DNA of 64,000 nucleotides from Podarcis raffonei (lineage: Eukaryota > Chordata > Lepidosauria > Squamata > Lacertidae), in contig NC_070602.1 in NCBI RefSeq assembly GCF_027172205.1, forward strand, positions 21,236,501-21,300,500, in the 5' to 3' direction. Shown piece by piece: positions 23,738-34,754 of the stretch. The position numbers and the translations under genes are program-made. Numbering within the stretch: the stretch's first letter is position 1; every line of letters begins with the position of its first letter. Under the pieces are notes generated by a model. That model was given only the letters and a program-made list of their open reading frames with translations, did not search any database and was not told the DNA's origin.

Positions 23738-24210
23738 TGTGGCGATCACACAGGGTCCCTGGACGTTTCACTGTCTATTGATCCACTTTATTTCTCGCTG
23801 CCACTACCCAGGCCCTACCTGGTAAAATACTGAGTCTGTTTATTTATTTCAGTTTAACAAGTGTGTGGTTTCATAAACGGTCTCAGTCAACTACAATCAT
23901 GGGCTGCCTATCCAGACCTATAACTTCCGCTACCTGCTCTCACTCACTAAACTACCTCTCAGATATTTACTTGTCTTCCTAGCTCCTAACTGTTCCTGAC
24001 TCAGCTTATTTTGCTACACTAACTCAACCTACCCACAGACTCTATCCCAATTCACTCCCACTCCAACCAACCACCCAACTCCCAAAGAACTCCCTCCTTC
24101 GCCCCTCCCAGAGCTGGTTTTATAGTCCCACTGACTCCACCCCCCTGGGTTCTGATTGGGTAACTTGTTTAACTATTTCACCTCCAGCACTCTCATATGT
24201 TAACGTCACA
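23738..24210 (-). mobile_element. Solo LTR fossil with 5-bp target duplication
   Basis: 473 bp with ends tgtggcg and cgtcaca (inverted TGTG..CACA). catac flanks it on both sides (23733-23737 and 24211-24215). On the minus strand a TATA-like ctataaaacc and a CCAAT-type box precede the presumed start. No internal region remains, as expected after LTR-LTR recombination. A 5-bp duplication fits gypsy-type or ERV-L-type integration. Confidence 0.8.
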
Positions 24211-24244
24211 CATACATAGTTCTCTCTTCAGTCAATCAGATTCA

Positions 24245-24430
24245 ATGGTTGTCGGAGGGCACAAAGGAGAGCATAGGAAGGGCCCTGCTAGATCAGACCT
24301 AAAACCCATCTCAATCAGATGCCCATGGGAAGTCCACAAGCAGGACTTTCTGCAACAGTGCCCTGCCCAAGTGTGGTTCCCAGCCACTGGCATTCAGATG
24401 CCTCCAGTGGTGGATGTTCTCCATGATTTT
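24245..24430 (+). mobile_element. CR1/L3-like interspersed repeat fragment
   Basis: gggccctgctagatcagacc, cccatgggaagtccacaagc and cagccactggcattcagatg, the same family as 35905-36200. Confidence 0.55.
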
Positions 24431-25389
24431 GCTTATCATTATTATTTTTAAAAGTCATCTAAATTGGAACAAAGGAGTCCAGAAACAGTAACAAGAACAT
24501 GAAAGCAACTGGGAGAGTAAAAGGAGGGGCTTGAGCAGTATGCACAATGAATATTAGCATACTTGTTTAAAACATGATGATGATGATGATGTTTTTAGAT
24601 TCGTGAAAAACAAACAGGAAAGTAGATGATTGCACTGGTGCAAAAAAAAAAAAAATGACAGAAGTCACCCACGCCTAAGTCCTGCTGTATCCAACAGAAG
24701 TCAAATCTGCCTCACCTTCATTACGTTTACTTTTGACTCAGATAATACTTCTTAAGCAATTTTGTACCATAGTGCCAAGCCAGGAGCACAGCATCCTGTA
24801 AGCACATTGCCAAATCCATCACTGGTGTGGAATAAATCATACTCACATGGAGCCAGCTCTTAAAACTATACTCCAGTTTCCAGGGACAGGATTGCTTCAA
24901 TGGCAGGTGCATGTTGGACAGATAAATCATAGCCGTATTCATCTCCCAAGCTTGGCTTCCTACCAGTGACACCTACAGAGACTACACATATGCTACCTTG
25001 ACTGTCAGTTCCTTTGCATGCTGGCATCCATCTGTTTGAGAAGGATTATGCAAGAATAGCTACACTATACCCCTTCGTTCCTTCTCATGCTCACATGGCT
25101 TCATTGGCAGCTGAGCTCCTGGGCTAGTCAGTTTGATCGATTCGATTGATTTAGATGCCCCCTTTCCACAGTGAGCAGTGCCTGAAGTGGTTGTAAACCA
25201 CTTCTTATCAAAATGCAAAACAGTGAGGCATGGGGTCTAGGGGGAAGAAGGAAGTTTACAAAGCATGCCTGTAAATTCAAATAAGATCAGAAATCAGAAG
25301 TTTATAGTACACAGAACAAATTCAAAACTAGAAAAGATATAAATACATAAAAGCAAAGCAGAAAAGAAAGTTATCAGACACTGTTTTTA

Positions 25390-25454
25390 ACACTTGATTG
25401 GGAGCTGCCCAGAGTGGCTGGGGAAACTCAGCCAGATGGGCGGGGTATAAATAA

Positions 25455-25498
<44 letters not shown>
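25390..25498 (+). mobile_element. L2-type 3' end with ATT tail
   Basis: gcccagagtggctggggaaa, cagatgggcggggtataaat, then an uninterrupted ATT run (about 25457-25497). Confidence 0.85.
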
Positions 25499-26893
25499 GC
25501 AGTTCCAACTGCTGGTGCAGCACTTTGAGCACTTCAGAAACTTGTTTTAAATACAGTTGAGTAAGAGAAGGATCTTCTCAGCAGTCTAGAAGCTGCCTCC
25601 CTCAACTCTCCTCCGGAGGAGACCGACAGCAGCAAAAGGGAAACGTTGGGGAGGGCAATGATGACTGGAGACACAGAGGTGTGTCTTGCTCATTTCTCGA
25701 CCCAAAGCTATGACTTGGAGGCCTCCCTGGAAACCCAATGAGGAAGCAGGATCTGCAGGAGTGTTAATGCTGTGAGCCCCTCCACCCTATGCTCGGGTTG
25801 TACATGTGTGTAAATAAAACCGCATGTCCTAAAACCACCACAAACTGCATTAACCTTCATGCCAAGGAAACCGAACCCAGGTCAGCACTGGAACTCCTGC
25901 AGTCTCTTGCTGGCCAGAGATGGGGGTTGCACATCACCTTATGTTCTCTGGGCAGCTTGCAAACATTCTGTTTGCAGCACTGGCTGAGAGAGAGAGGAAA
26001 GAGTGGCCATGTTTGGAAGAGAGAAGGGAAAGAGTCAGGAAGCCCTTTCTCCTCCCTCCCGTCCTGCTAAATTCCAGAAACTGAGCCAAAGGACTATTGA
26101 TCCTCCTGATTGGCTGGCTTGCACTCCAGAAACCATTTTCTGGTTTCTCTTCAGATTGTATCAATCTTTCGCCTTTTACAGAAAACATTTTTGGAGAACC
26201 TTGAAATCCAGTGGAATCCAGTACAGGCAAAGTTTGTTTGTCTCCCTGATTTTCCTTGCTTTTAATGCTGCAATAGCGAGAGCTACCAGGGAGTATAAAT
26301 GAGCAACTGACACAACACTTGTGCTTTCTCTGCCAAAAGTCACAATGTCCATTCCAGTTAGTTTGTGTGTTTTCAGTTTTTTCCCCTCTCGCTGCTCCTG
26401 TGTCCTCCTCGGCCCCCACCACATGGGATGAGCAAATGTCTCTTATCGTGTTCGTTCTTTGCATTTCCTATCTGTACCAGCCATTCTTTGCAGCCTCCCA
26501 CTCTAACGCCCACACAGCAACGATTCCTTTCCCAGTACACAGCCATTTGTACAGAAGGTGGACTCTGCTCTGCAATCTCTGCTCTTGCACAGCCTATACT
26601 AGTTCATTACACTTCTCCATTTGATACCAGCATGGGCTTGTTCAGGAACAGGTCCCATGGAAGCTGAGGCAGCCTCTCACCTTTGTCTCCACCAACATTT
26701 AGACGCATAGCATGATGCTGGCAAACAGCACTAGCTCCAGTTTCAGGGGGCCACTGGTAAGGACACCCCTTAGTCCTAATCCCAGCGACTGCTGTCAGGC
26801 CCCCAACTGCAGGTTTTATCTAGATATGGGTTAGGGCTAGGCGGTATCTGGCTTTCAACATCGTGACAGATCACCAGCTAAACATTGTGATAT

Positions 26894-27262
26894 AAAGGTA
26901 AGAAATGGTAAAGGACCCCTGGACAGTTAAGTCCAGTCAAAGGGGACTATGGGGTTGCAGCGCTTGTCTCGCTTTCAGGCCGAGGGAGTTGGTGTTTGTC
27001 CACAGACAGCTTTCCAGGTCATGTGGCCAGCATGACTAAACCGCTTCTGGTGCAACGGAACACCATGAGGGAAGCCAGAGTGCACAGAAATGCCATTTAT
27101 CTTCCCGTCGCAGCGGTACCCATTTATCTACTTGCACTGGCGTGCTTTCAAACTGCTAGGTTGGCAGGAGCTGGGACAGAGCAACGGGAGCTCACCCTGT
27201 TGCAGGGATTCGAACCGCCAACCATTTGATCGGCAAGTCCAAGAGGCTCAGTGGTTTAGACC
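26894..27262 (-). mobile_element. tRNA-headed lizard SINE, minus orientation
   Basis: Left end aggtaagaaatggtaaagga is the tail; ggattcgaaccgccaaccat (B-box) and ggtttagaccgatagatc (head) lie at the right. Confidence 0.88.
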
Positions 27263-29344
27263 GATAGATCACAATGTCTGAAATAAGGAAGGAACTATGC
27301 AGAGGCGAACAGTGGGGCTCATGTCAGGATGCTGCCAGTTGCTCCTGGCTGGTTGCCCAGGAAAGTATAAAGACAAGAAAAGGTTTCTTACCATCCTTTT
27401 TCATTTCAATATTTACAGAGACAGGCTATAGAACCCAGCCTCTTGGATAATGGGGTTATCCTGAGTGAATCTCCACCCCCGTCTCTCCCACTTCCTCATT
27501 CGGGTGCTGCTATGTGCCCTCTGCCTTTGAGCTCCTTGTTCTCCTACTTTTAAGGCTCACCGGGTTCTGGGAGCTGGAGGGTATGGGATGCTTTCTAATG
27601 ACACCATGTCAGCCAGCTGCCTCTCTGCTTCTGCCCCCTCCTCCTCATTTCCCATTATATATTACAATGTCTGAAATAAGAATGGAGCTATGTAGAGGCA
27701 TTGGCCGACCCTTTCCCCCACATCGTGATTTTTGCATAGCGCGCTCACACACAGACCACGATTTGATTCACAATATATTGTCAGGTCAAAAATTATGAAA
27801 CCGATATCACAGTATGGACTTCAAACCAGTTTGGGATGATATATCAATATATCACCCAGCCCTAATGTGGACTTATCCACTAGCTGTGTCTGGGAAACAA
27901 CTGACCATTTTGACTGCCCACAATACCTCAGAGCAACATGATTTTCCCAAGATTCCAGGGCTGCATTCCAATTCCCACTTACTGTTGAGATGGGAGGAAC
28001 CACAAGGATCATCTAGTCCAACCCTCTGCAACACAGGAACCTTTTTTGCCCAACGTGGGGCTCGAACCCACGACTCTGAGATTAAGTGTCTCGTGCTCTA
28101 CCGACTGAGCTATCCCAGGGGTATGTAAGCCCCTCTGAGCTCAGCACAACTTGCTTCTTTGTCAGCACATAAAGGGACTGGTAAATATATTAAGGCATGA
28201 CTAAAATGTAAAAGAACTTATCTTTTACATTAGTGAAAATTGCAGGGGGGCGTCAAACGAATGCAATGAAAACTGCCGAAGTACTAATTTTAGCACTGCC
28301 AAAGATTACTGCATAGATATTTCCTAGAGTGAGGAAGTTGAAGAAGTCACCTCAGCCTGCTCCCAGCTAGACTGCCCTTCTTCTTTTTGGCAGCTGGGCT
28401 GTGTGCCGGGGTGGAAATTTCAAACAGAAATTTCAGAGCATAATAGATGAGGCCAGTTTTACAGGATTTCCTGCATTCGTTCTTCCCTTAACGCAAGTCA
28501 GTTGGAGCCTCTTGGATGCTATATCTGTGTTTTAGTGAGTGAGGCCATCACCCCCACACTGCAATCCTGTAACTCAGTCGCTAAGTATTTTGCAACTCAA
28601 GGAAGATGGCTGAGTGGGCTCACAACATTTCGCCATTGTTTGTTCTGCTTTATCTCATTGGTAAATCATCTAGCTAGCCTTGAAGAGAGCTGCTTTACCT
28701 CAGAAGGAAGACATTTTAGGTGCATGAAGGCACATGCATATATTCATAAAATGATTTGTGGTAATTTTTTGAAGTTTTTTTTTGAGCGGGGAGTTATCAG
28801 GGTGCTTGGATCAGTTGGGCCTATGCTCTGATCCAGCAAGGCACTTCTTAGGTTCTTCATAGCCCTCCACTGCTGTGGCTTCTCAGCAACTGGTATTCAG
28901 TGATATATCGGCTCTGAAAATGGAGGTTCCTTAAAGCCACTGTTTTATTTACTACAATTATAAAATTATACAATTATACTTGATTATAAAAAGAAAAAAA
29001 ACTCAAAGCGGTTTACAAAGAGCCACGTGATTTAAGTCATCTAAGCTTTTCTTCTCATAGACTCAATTTTTTACATTTCTGCTGCACTATAATTGCTGTG
29101 TGGCTCCATCCTGTGCCACTCCAACAAAGTAAGATCTGTATATACATTAATACTTGGGAGTGCAAAAGCACCATCTGTTTCCAGCCATAGAAAGGGATGT
29201 AATCAAACTGGTTCCACCACTTCTTCCTTCCGATCGAAAAGGACTGCCATGACATCTAGTGGCGCCAGCTGGATCTGAACAAAAGCCGACTGCGTTTCTC
29301 TTCCAATAACTGAAAGGATGCTAAGGAGCTAAGCCTTAACGTTA
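27263..29344. other. Intergenic DNA between the two serpins, part 2
   Basis: Apart from the tRNA-Lys-headed SINE (27988-28122) and a CR1/L3-like scrap near 28795-28860 (gatcagttgggcctatgctc) I see no feature. Confidence 0.45.
27988..28122 (-). mobile_element. SINE with tRNA-Lys(CTT)-like head and CR1-like tail
   Basis: On the minus strand: gatagctcagtcggtagagc, anticodon-arm acttaatctcagagtcgt and B-box gggttcgagccccacgttgg match tRNA-Lys-CTT closely, then agggttggactagatgatcc, the CR1 3'-end consensus. The 5' acceptor half does not pair with the 3' half, so it is not a working tRNA gene. Diverged relatives: 37088-37214, 43543-43686, 54631-54772. Confidence 0.8.
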
Positions 29345-29890
29345 GATGATGATGATGATGATTGATTTATACGCTTCCCATCTGGCTAGGTTTCCCCAGC
29401 CACTCTGGGCGGCTTCCAACAAAATATTTAAAATACGATAAAGCATCAAACATTAAAAACTTCCCTAAACAGGGCTGTCTTCAGATGTCTTCTAAAAGTC
29501 AGATAGTTGTTTATTTCCTTGACATCGGATGGGAGGGTGTTCCACAGGGTGGGCGCCACTACTGAGAAGGTTCTCTCTAACTTCGTGGAGATGCTCCTTC
29601 AGATATACTGGGCTGAAGCCGTTTAGGGCTTTAAAGGTCAGCACCAACACTTTGAATTGTGCTCGGAAACAGAGCCAATGTAGGTCTTTCAGGACCGGTG
29701 TTACTTGGCAGCCACTCCCAGTCACCAGTCTACCTGCCACATTCTGGATTAGTTGTAGTTTCCAGGTCACTTTCAAAGGTAGCCCCACGTAGAGTACATT
29801 GCAGTAGTCCAAGCAGGAGATAACTAGAGCATGCACCACTCTGGCAAGACAGTCCATGGGCAGACTATAATGAGGCAAAGTCCATTATAG
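29345..29890 (-). mobile_element. L2-type LINE, C-terminal RT region plus 3' UTR
   Basis: Minus-strand frame (about 29492-29878) encodes SCLDYCNVLYVGLPLK, QLIQNVAGRLVTG and TPVLKDLHWLCFRAQFKVL, the conserved end of L2/CR1-group ORF2 proteins. The 3' UTR with ccagccactctgggcggctt and a GAT-repeat tail lies to the left. 5'-truncated. Confidence 0.88.
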
Positions 29891-32800
29891 GGTTGTTTTG
29901 TGGCAAACTCCTGAGGATTATGATCTCTGCATTTTGTACTTGGTGGGGTCATCTTCTTCCTGGTCACAACTTAAATCATCATTCTGTGCCTGAACCATCC
30001 TGAATATTCAGTGGCATCCTTAGCATGTGCTATGATGTGTGAGGTTCTCACCTGTAGTGAAGGAATGGCAAAAGTCCATCCCACCATACAGATTACAAGA
30101 ACCTCTAAATGGCATCTTTATTTTTTGCAACTGCAAATTTTGTTTGTTTGTTTGTTTTTGTTTGTTTGTTTGTTTGTTTTGCCATCACTGAGTAGGGTTT
30201 TCTATTGTCTTTCCCAAATATTTTTAAGAGCTTGTGAACTATGTATTGACTGATGGAACCACCCCACATTTTTATGCTCCCATCAGATACTAATCTGGGA
30301 CATAATCCAGTCAGGCACATTTGCCCTCTGCTGCAACTTTTGCAATGTGCAATAAAAATTCTTTTTTCGAGTTCACCACACGTTGAAGGAACAGAACACA
30401 ATTATCGGATGACAAATGTTCTGTCAAGGGCCATTGCACCATTTTCTGAATTTGTTTAATAAGGAGGTCTTTACTTTTGGATAGAATATCATAAAGGCAA
30501 ATTGGCCAGAAATACTAGCAGTCCTAGCAAGAGTGCACGAAATTATTCCCAAAGACTATGACAAGATTTCTCCTACTTTGGCCTAATGCAAAAAGTCTTG
30601 TGCAGCATTTCTTGTTGCTCTAAACGAATTACGTCTTTGTTAGTAATTTCCACACACTCTCTCTCATTCTGTTTTCACCTGTTCATTGTTCATTTTGCAA
30701 GATTTGCAGGTTCTGGGAAATGGTGCAATAATGTTTGATGGATGGCTGCCATCCAAGAATTATGTGGTCTTCGTCCAAATGCTTCTGAGGATGCTTCTAT
30801 CCCTAGCAGATTATATAAGGCTTTCAAAAAATTGTTTTGTCCAGCTCATTTTAGTAAAGTTCAATATTGCACAGCAGTGGCCTGTGTATTTGAATGCATG
30901 CTTTTAAAAGAAACTGCAGGGTACAATTGAACTCAGTGCAATTTTAGTAACCGTGGAACTTCAGTTTCCCTAGAAACTGAGTAAGCCTAGAAACGAGGCA
31001 TAAATCAAGCCATTTAAAATGGCATATCCAGCTGTTTTCAAAAGATACATATTTTTTAAAATGAAATGGTGTTTAATCTTAAAGCTTATTGCCGCCAGCT
31101 TTTGAGTATGAGCCCCCCTCCCTCTTGTAAAAGGCTGCAGCCGATGTACTCTAATGCCTTTTGTTAATCTTGTAACTGGGTTCAAGGCCTAACTTTTCTA
31201 AAGACTCCAGTTCGATTTTATCATCCTGGTCTCGCCACACAGAGGCTGTTCAGATGATGGTGATGAAGAAGTTTAGTGGAGAAGGCACCTGCTGAATCTC
31301 TATTGGCAGAACGGGCCAATAACACAGAAGGCTCGGTTTTGTGTTGATATCAAATGAGCCTCACCAATCTGGGGCAACCAGCAATGCTCCTACAGATAAT
31401 CTCAGCGGTCAAGCTGGGATTCAAGGGTTCAGGTGGTCCCCAAGGTAGCTTGGACCCATTGGGGAGTAAGGAAAGGTAAGCTCAGTGCTACTGAGATAGG
31501 CACACTAGTCTGCTCTTTCTCTCTGGGCTCCGCCTGAGGAAGGTCCCCATTACAGTGATTATGGGTGATGCAACTTAGGTCACACGCTACTTCATTGGTG
31601 ATCTTAAAGAAGACCATTGCCAGCACATAGGTCTGATGCTTAGATGCTTGGATTGGCTAACCCTTTTGCTACAGGGTCGTTTCAAGGTTCTTATGAAGCC
31701 CTTAACAACATGGTTCCAGGACCACCTGGTTCTTTATATCCTGGCCCAACCACTGAGATCTTTGGGGGAGTCTCCTTTGACGGTCCCCCATGGCTCATAA
31801 CTACTAGAAGGCATGAATGCATTGTAGTGGGCCCAAGCCTGTGAGATTAGATCTTGCTGTTCCTGACTTTCTTGCTCCCACAGCATTTTAAGATAGTTTT
31901 CAGTTTTATGATAAACGTTTAAAATGCCTAATAATAATAATAATTTACGATAAGCATTTCAAAATGCCTAGTAATAACAATAATAATACCCCAAGATTGA
32001 TTGTGCAAGGGAAGCCAGCTGAGGGAAAAGTGTTCTTTCAAAGCTCTGAGGTGCATGTCCTTGAGAACCAGTGCTTAATACCTACCAAAACTACGCTGTT
32101 CTTCCAAGTATGTGGACAGGAAACCGACTTTGGTGTTGCCTTTCAGAAGTGTTTATGTTAAACTTCTTGAAAGCCCTTTCATGCTGTTGTTCTTTTAACT
32201 CCACATGCCACTTACTGGAACCTGCCTGGCATTGCAGCACTTAGTCCTTCTATGGAAGTCATATGTCCTGTTTGTCCTTTAGTTAATTTGCAACAGACAA
32301 AAGTATGAAGCTACACTTTGGAACGGCAAATATTTACCTCAGGATCTCACTCATTTGGAATAATAACATTGCAACTTGATTTGCACGGGAGTCAGAAAAG
32401 TAAGAGACAAGCTGTCCCGTTGGTAAGATTTGCAAAACTAAATTCATTTTAAAAGGATATAATGGAAGGGAGGTCAATTGAAAGTGGTCACTAGTTAATT
32501 CACTGCTGTATTTTAAACACTGAGGGTTTGTGTGTGTTTTCGGGCAGTTCAAAATGTATCTCCTACTTTTGAATGCCTTACTACTCTTAAGGGGCAATGT
32601 GAATAGCTCCACAGGGATTCTCCTCTGTATTTTTGAACTTTTTTGTTGTTCCAAAAGTAATCCCTATAAGAAGATGCATCTACAGTGGTGGCATTTCATT
32701 GGTAAATCCTTAAAATGTTTGGGATTAATGCCTTACATTACAAGCAACTATGGAACTGCACCATTTGCTTGGAATAGCTGTACCAAAAATAGGAAGCTGC

Positions 32801-33627
32801 TATATACCAGGTTAGGCTATTTGTCCACCTAGCCCAGTACGGTCTACTTTGGCAGCAGCTCTCCAGGGTCTCAGGTGATGCTTTCTTAATGCTTGCCATG
32901 TGACTCTTAAAAAAATTCTCAGACTGGTATCCCTAAGCCTGTGTCATTTACATTCAAGCTAAGCAATATTTAAAACCAAGCTCTTTTCTTATTCTGCATT
33001 CACACATCTCCTTCTTCCTCTGGGAGCCTTGAAGGAGGGAGACCCTGCTTTCTAACCCACATTATTTTGAATGTGACTCTAAAACAGTTTGTGTAAATTC
33101 CAAAGCCCACTCCTAGAACACCCCATTTTTAATTTTTCATCTAATCAGAATGTCATTGTTATACCTATTTGAGAATGGCACTGCAGGGGTCTTTCCATTC
33201 ACATTCACATTGTTCAGCCTCAAACTAAGATTTAAAAACTTAGTCACTAAGTATTTAAGAGGAGAATTAAACTTGGCAAGTGGCTTGGGTGGCTGCAAGG
33301 ATAAAATGGGGGGGGGAGCCTATTTAATCTTAGGCTGTGTACATACCATACACAGTTTGTTAAATGTGCTGGGAATTGTAGCTCTGTGGTGGGTAAACTA
33401 CAGTTCCCAGGATTCTTGGGTTGGGAATGTGCTGTAAATTTATAATGTGAATGCTGCCTTAGAGGAGCCTTTTCCGAATTTGGATGCCTCCAACGTCCAT
33501 CATTCCCAGTTAGCATGGCCAATGGGCAAGGCTGGTGGGAGCTGGAGTCCACCAATATCTGGGAACCCCAGGTTAAGGAAGCCAATCTTGGAGAAAAGAT
33601 TAGATATGAGTATGATGCATGGGATAA
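29891..33627. other. Intergenic DNA upstream of SERPINA10
   Basis: A TTTG repeat (about 30138-30179), a poly-ATA scrap near 31930, a CR1/L3-like scrap near 32812-32885, and a MITE-like palindrome near 33358-33450 (gggaattgtagctctgtggt and actacagttcccaggattct). No exon recognised. The untranslated first exon of SERPINA10 may lie here or just downstream. Confidence 0.45.
30138..30179. repeat. TTTG microsatellite
   Basis: Run of tttg/tttgtttg units with one interruption. Confidence 0.9.
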
Positions 33628-33675
33628 ATATACCCTCCAACATTTCTCTGATGAAAATAGGGATGTCCTATTCAG

Positions 33676-33710
<35 letters not shown>

Positions 33711-33975
33711 ATACCCTGCCCATCTGACTGAATTGACCCAGGCACTTTGAGCAGTTTCCAATGTACGTATATAAAAACATAATAAAACATTAAACGTTCC
33801 AAACCTCACTCTACAGGACAGCCTTCAGATGTCTTCTAAAGATTATATACATTAGTTATTAATCTCCTTGGCTCAGGCATTGCATAACTCCATACCCTCC
33901 AATGTTTCTCTGATGAAAATAGGGGTGTCCTAAGGAAAAGAGGGACATTCTGGGATCAAAAATTCTGGGACTGCA
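33628..33975. mobile_element. Composite MITE with tandem head and internal L2 fragment, copy 2
   Basis: taccctccaacatttctctg to gggatgtcctattcag, then a GTT run (33676-33711), an L2 3' segment (cccatctgactgaattgacc through ccttcagatgtcttctaaag), then a second head ataccctccaatgtttctct to aaagagggacattctgggat. The order and the junction gatgtcctattc are the same as at 15081-15803; the flanks differ. Confidence 0.65.
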
Positions 33976-34054
33976 AAAATAAAGCATCTTCATCCATTTC
34001 TCTAACCCGTTTTCACTTTATTCACCAGAAAGAAGTTCATTGCTGTACTCCAAC

Positions 34055-34754
34055 ATGAAATCTGCCTTTTTTCTTGTCTTACTTGAACTGTGGGCTGGCA
34101 TGTGCTTATCAAATGAAACACCTGGTGTTTCAGGGGTGGAGACAGAGCAGAGTATCATCCTGAACCTCTGGCCTTTCAATGACACTGATAAACTATCCCT
34201 ATATAATACTGTGCCAGATCCATCTGGGGAAGAGTTTGTGCCGGAGTCCTCCATGCGCAACTTCACAGAAAAGAACACCAATTTTGGATTCAATCTCTAC
34301 AGAAAAATAGCGCTGAAGCATGACAACAATGTGTTCTTTTCCCCATTGTCCTTGTCCTTCGCTTTGGCAGCCTTCTTGCTGGCTTCCGAAGGGGACACAC
34401 ACCACCAAATGCTTCAGGCTCTAAACCTCCACCTTCTGGATGACAAAGAGAACCGGCTGCCATCTTTGTTCCAGCAGCTAAGTGTCAGCCTCGCCAAGAA
34501 CAAGGAGTTCACTCTTTTGCAGGACAGCTTCTCTTTCGTCCAGAAAGGCTTCCAGATCAAGGACGTCTTCCGCAACTTGTCCAAGCGATACTTCGATATG
34601 GAGTTTCTGACGGTTGATTTCCGCAACTCTACTCATGCCAAGAACGCCATCAACCAACATGTGAAACAAAAGACAAGAGGGAAAATCCCTAGCTTGTTCG
34701 AAGAAGTCGATCACCAGGCTAGAATCATCCTGGTGAACTGCATTCTCTTTAAAG
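34055..34754 (+). CDS. SERPINA10: SERPINA10, first coding exon
   Basis: Exon starts 34029 (acceptor tttattcaccag) and ends at donor g|gtaaca after ILFK plus one base. Contains the signal peptide, the N-terminal extension and helices A-F. Confidence 0.94.

Larger units (their letters stand above)
22319..26893. other. Intergenic DNA between the two serpins, part 1
   Basis: Contains the repeats listed separately: a MITE at 22586, GTT repeat at 22709, CR1/L3-like pieces, a solo LTR, and an L2 end. No serpin-like peptide was found in any frame, in particular no SERPINA6-like reactive loop or C-terminal signature. Confidence 0.55.

Noticed and set aside
25934-26464. Minus-strand frame of 176 codons
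   Set aside because: Low-complexity and charged composition with no family motif or plausible splice partners; treated as chance.
28049-28122. tRNA-Lys gene on the minus strand
   Set aside because: D, anticodon and T arms look good, but the 5' acceptor strand does not pair with the 3' strand and the sequence runs into a CR1-like tail, so it is a SINE head.
30686-30930. Two overlapping short frames that resemble a coding exon
   Set aside because: No splice-site context, no recognisable family, and nothing continues in either direction.
22600-34000. A third serpin gene between the two recognised ones
   Set aside because: No peptide with the serpin hinge, PF...FLM or GKVVNP signatures was found in any frame.
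34040-34054. SERPINA10 start five codons upstream
   Set aside because: The codon at 34040 is TTG. The first ATG is 34055 and gives a proper signal peptide.
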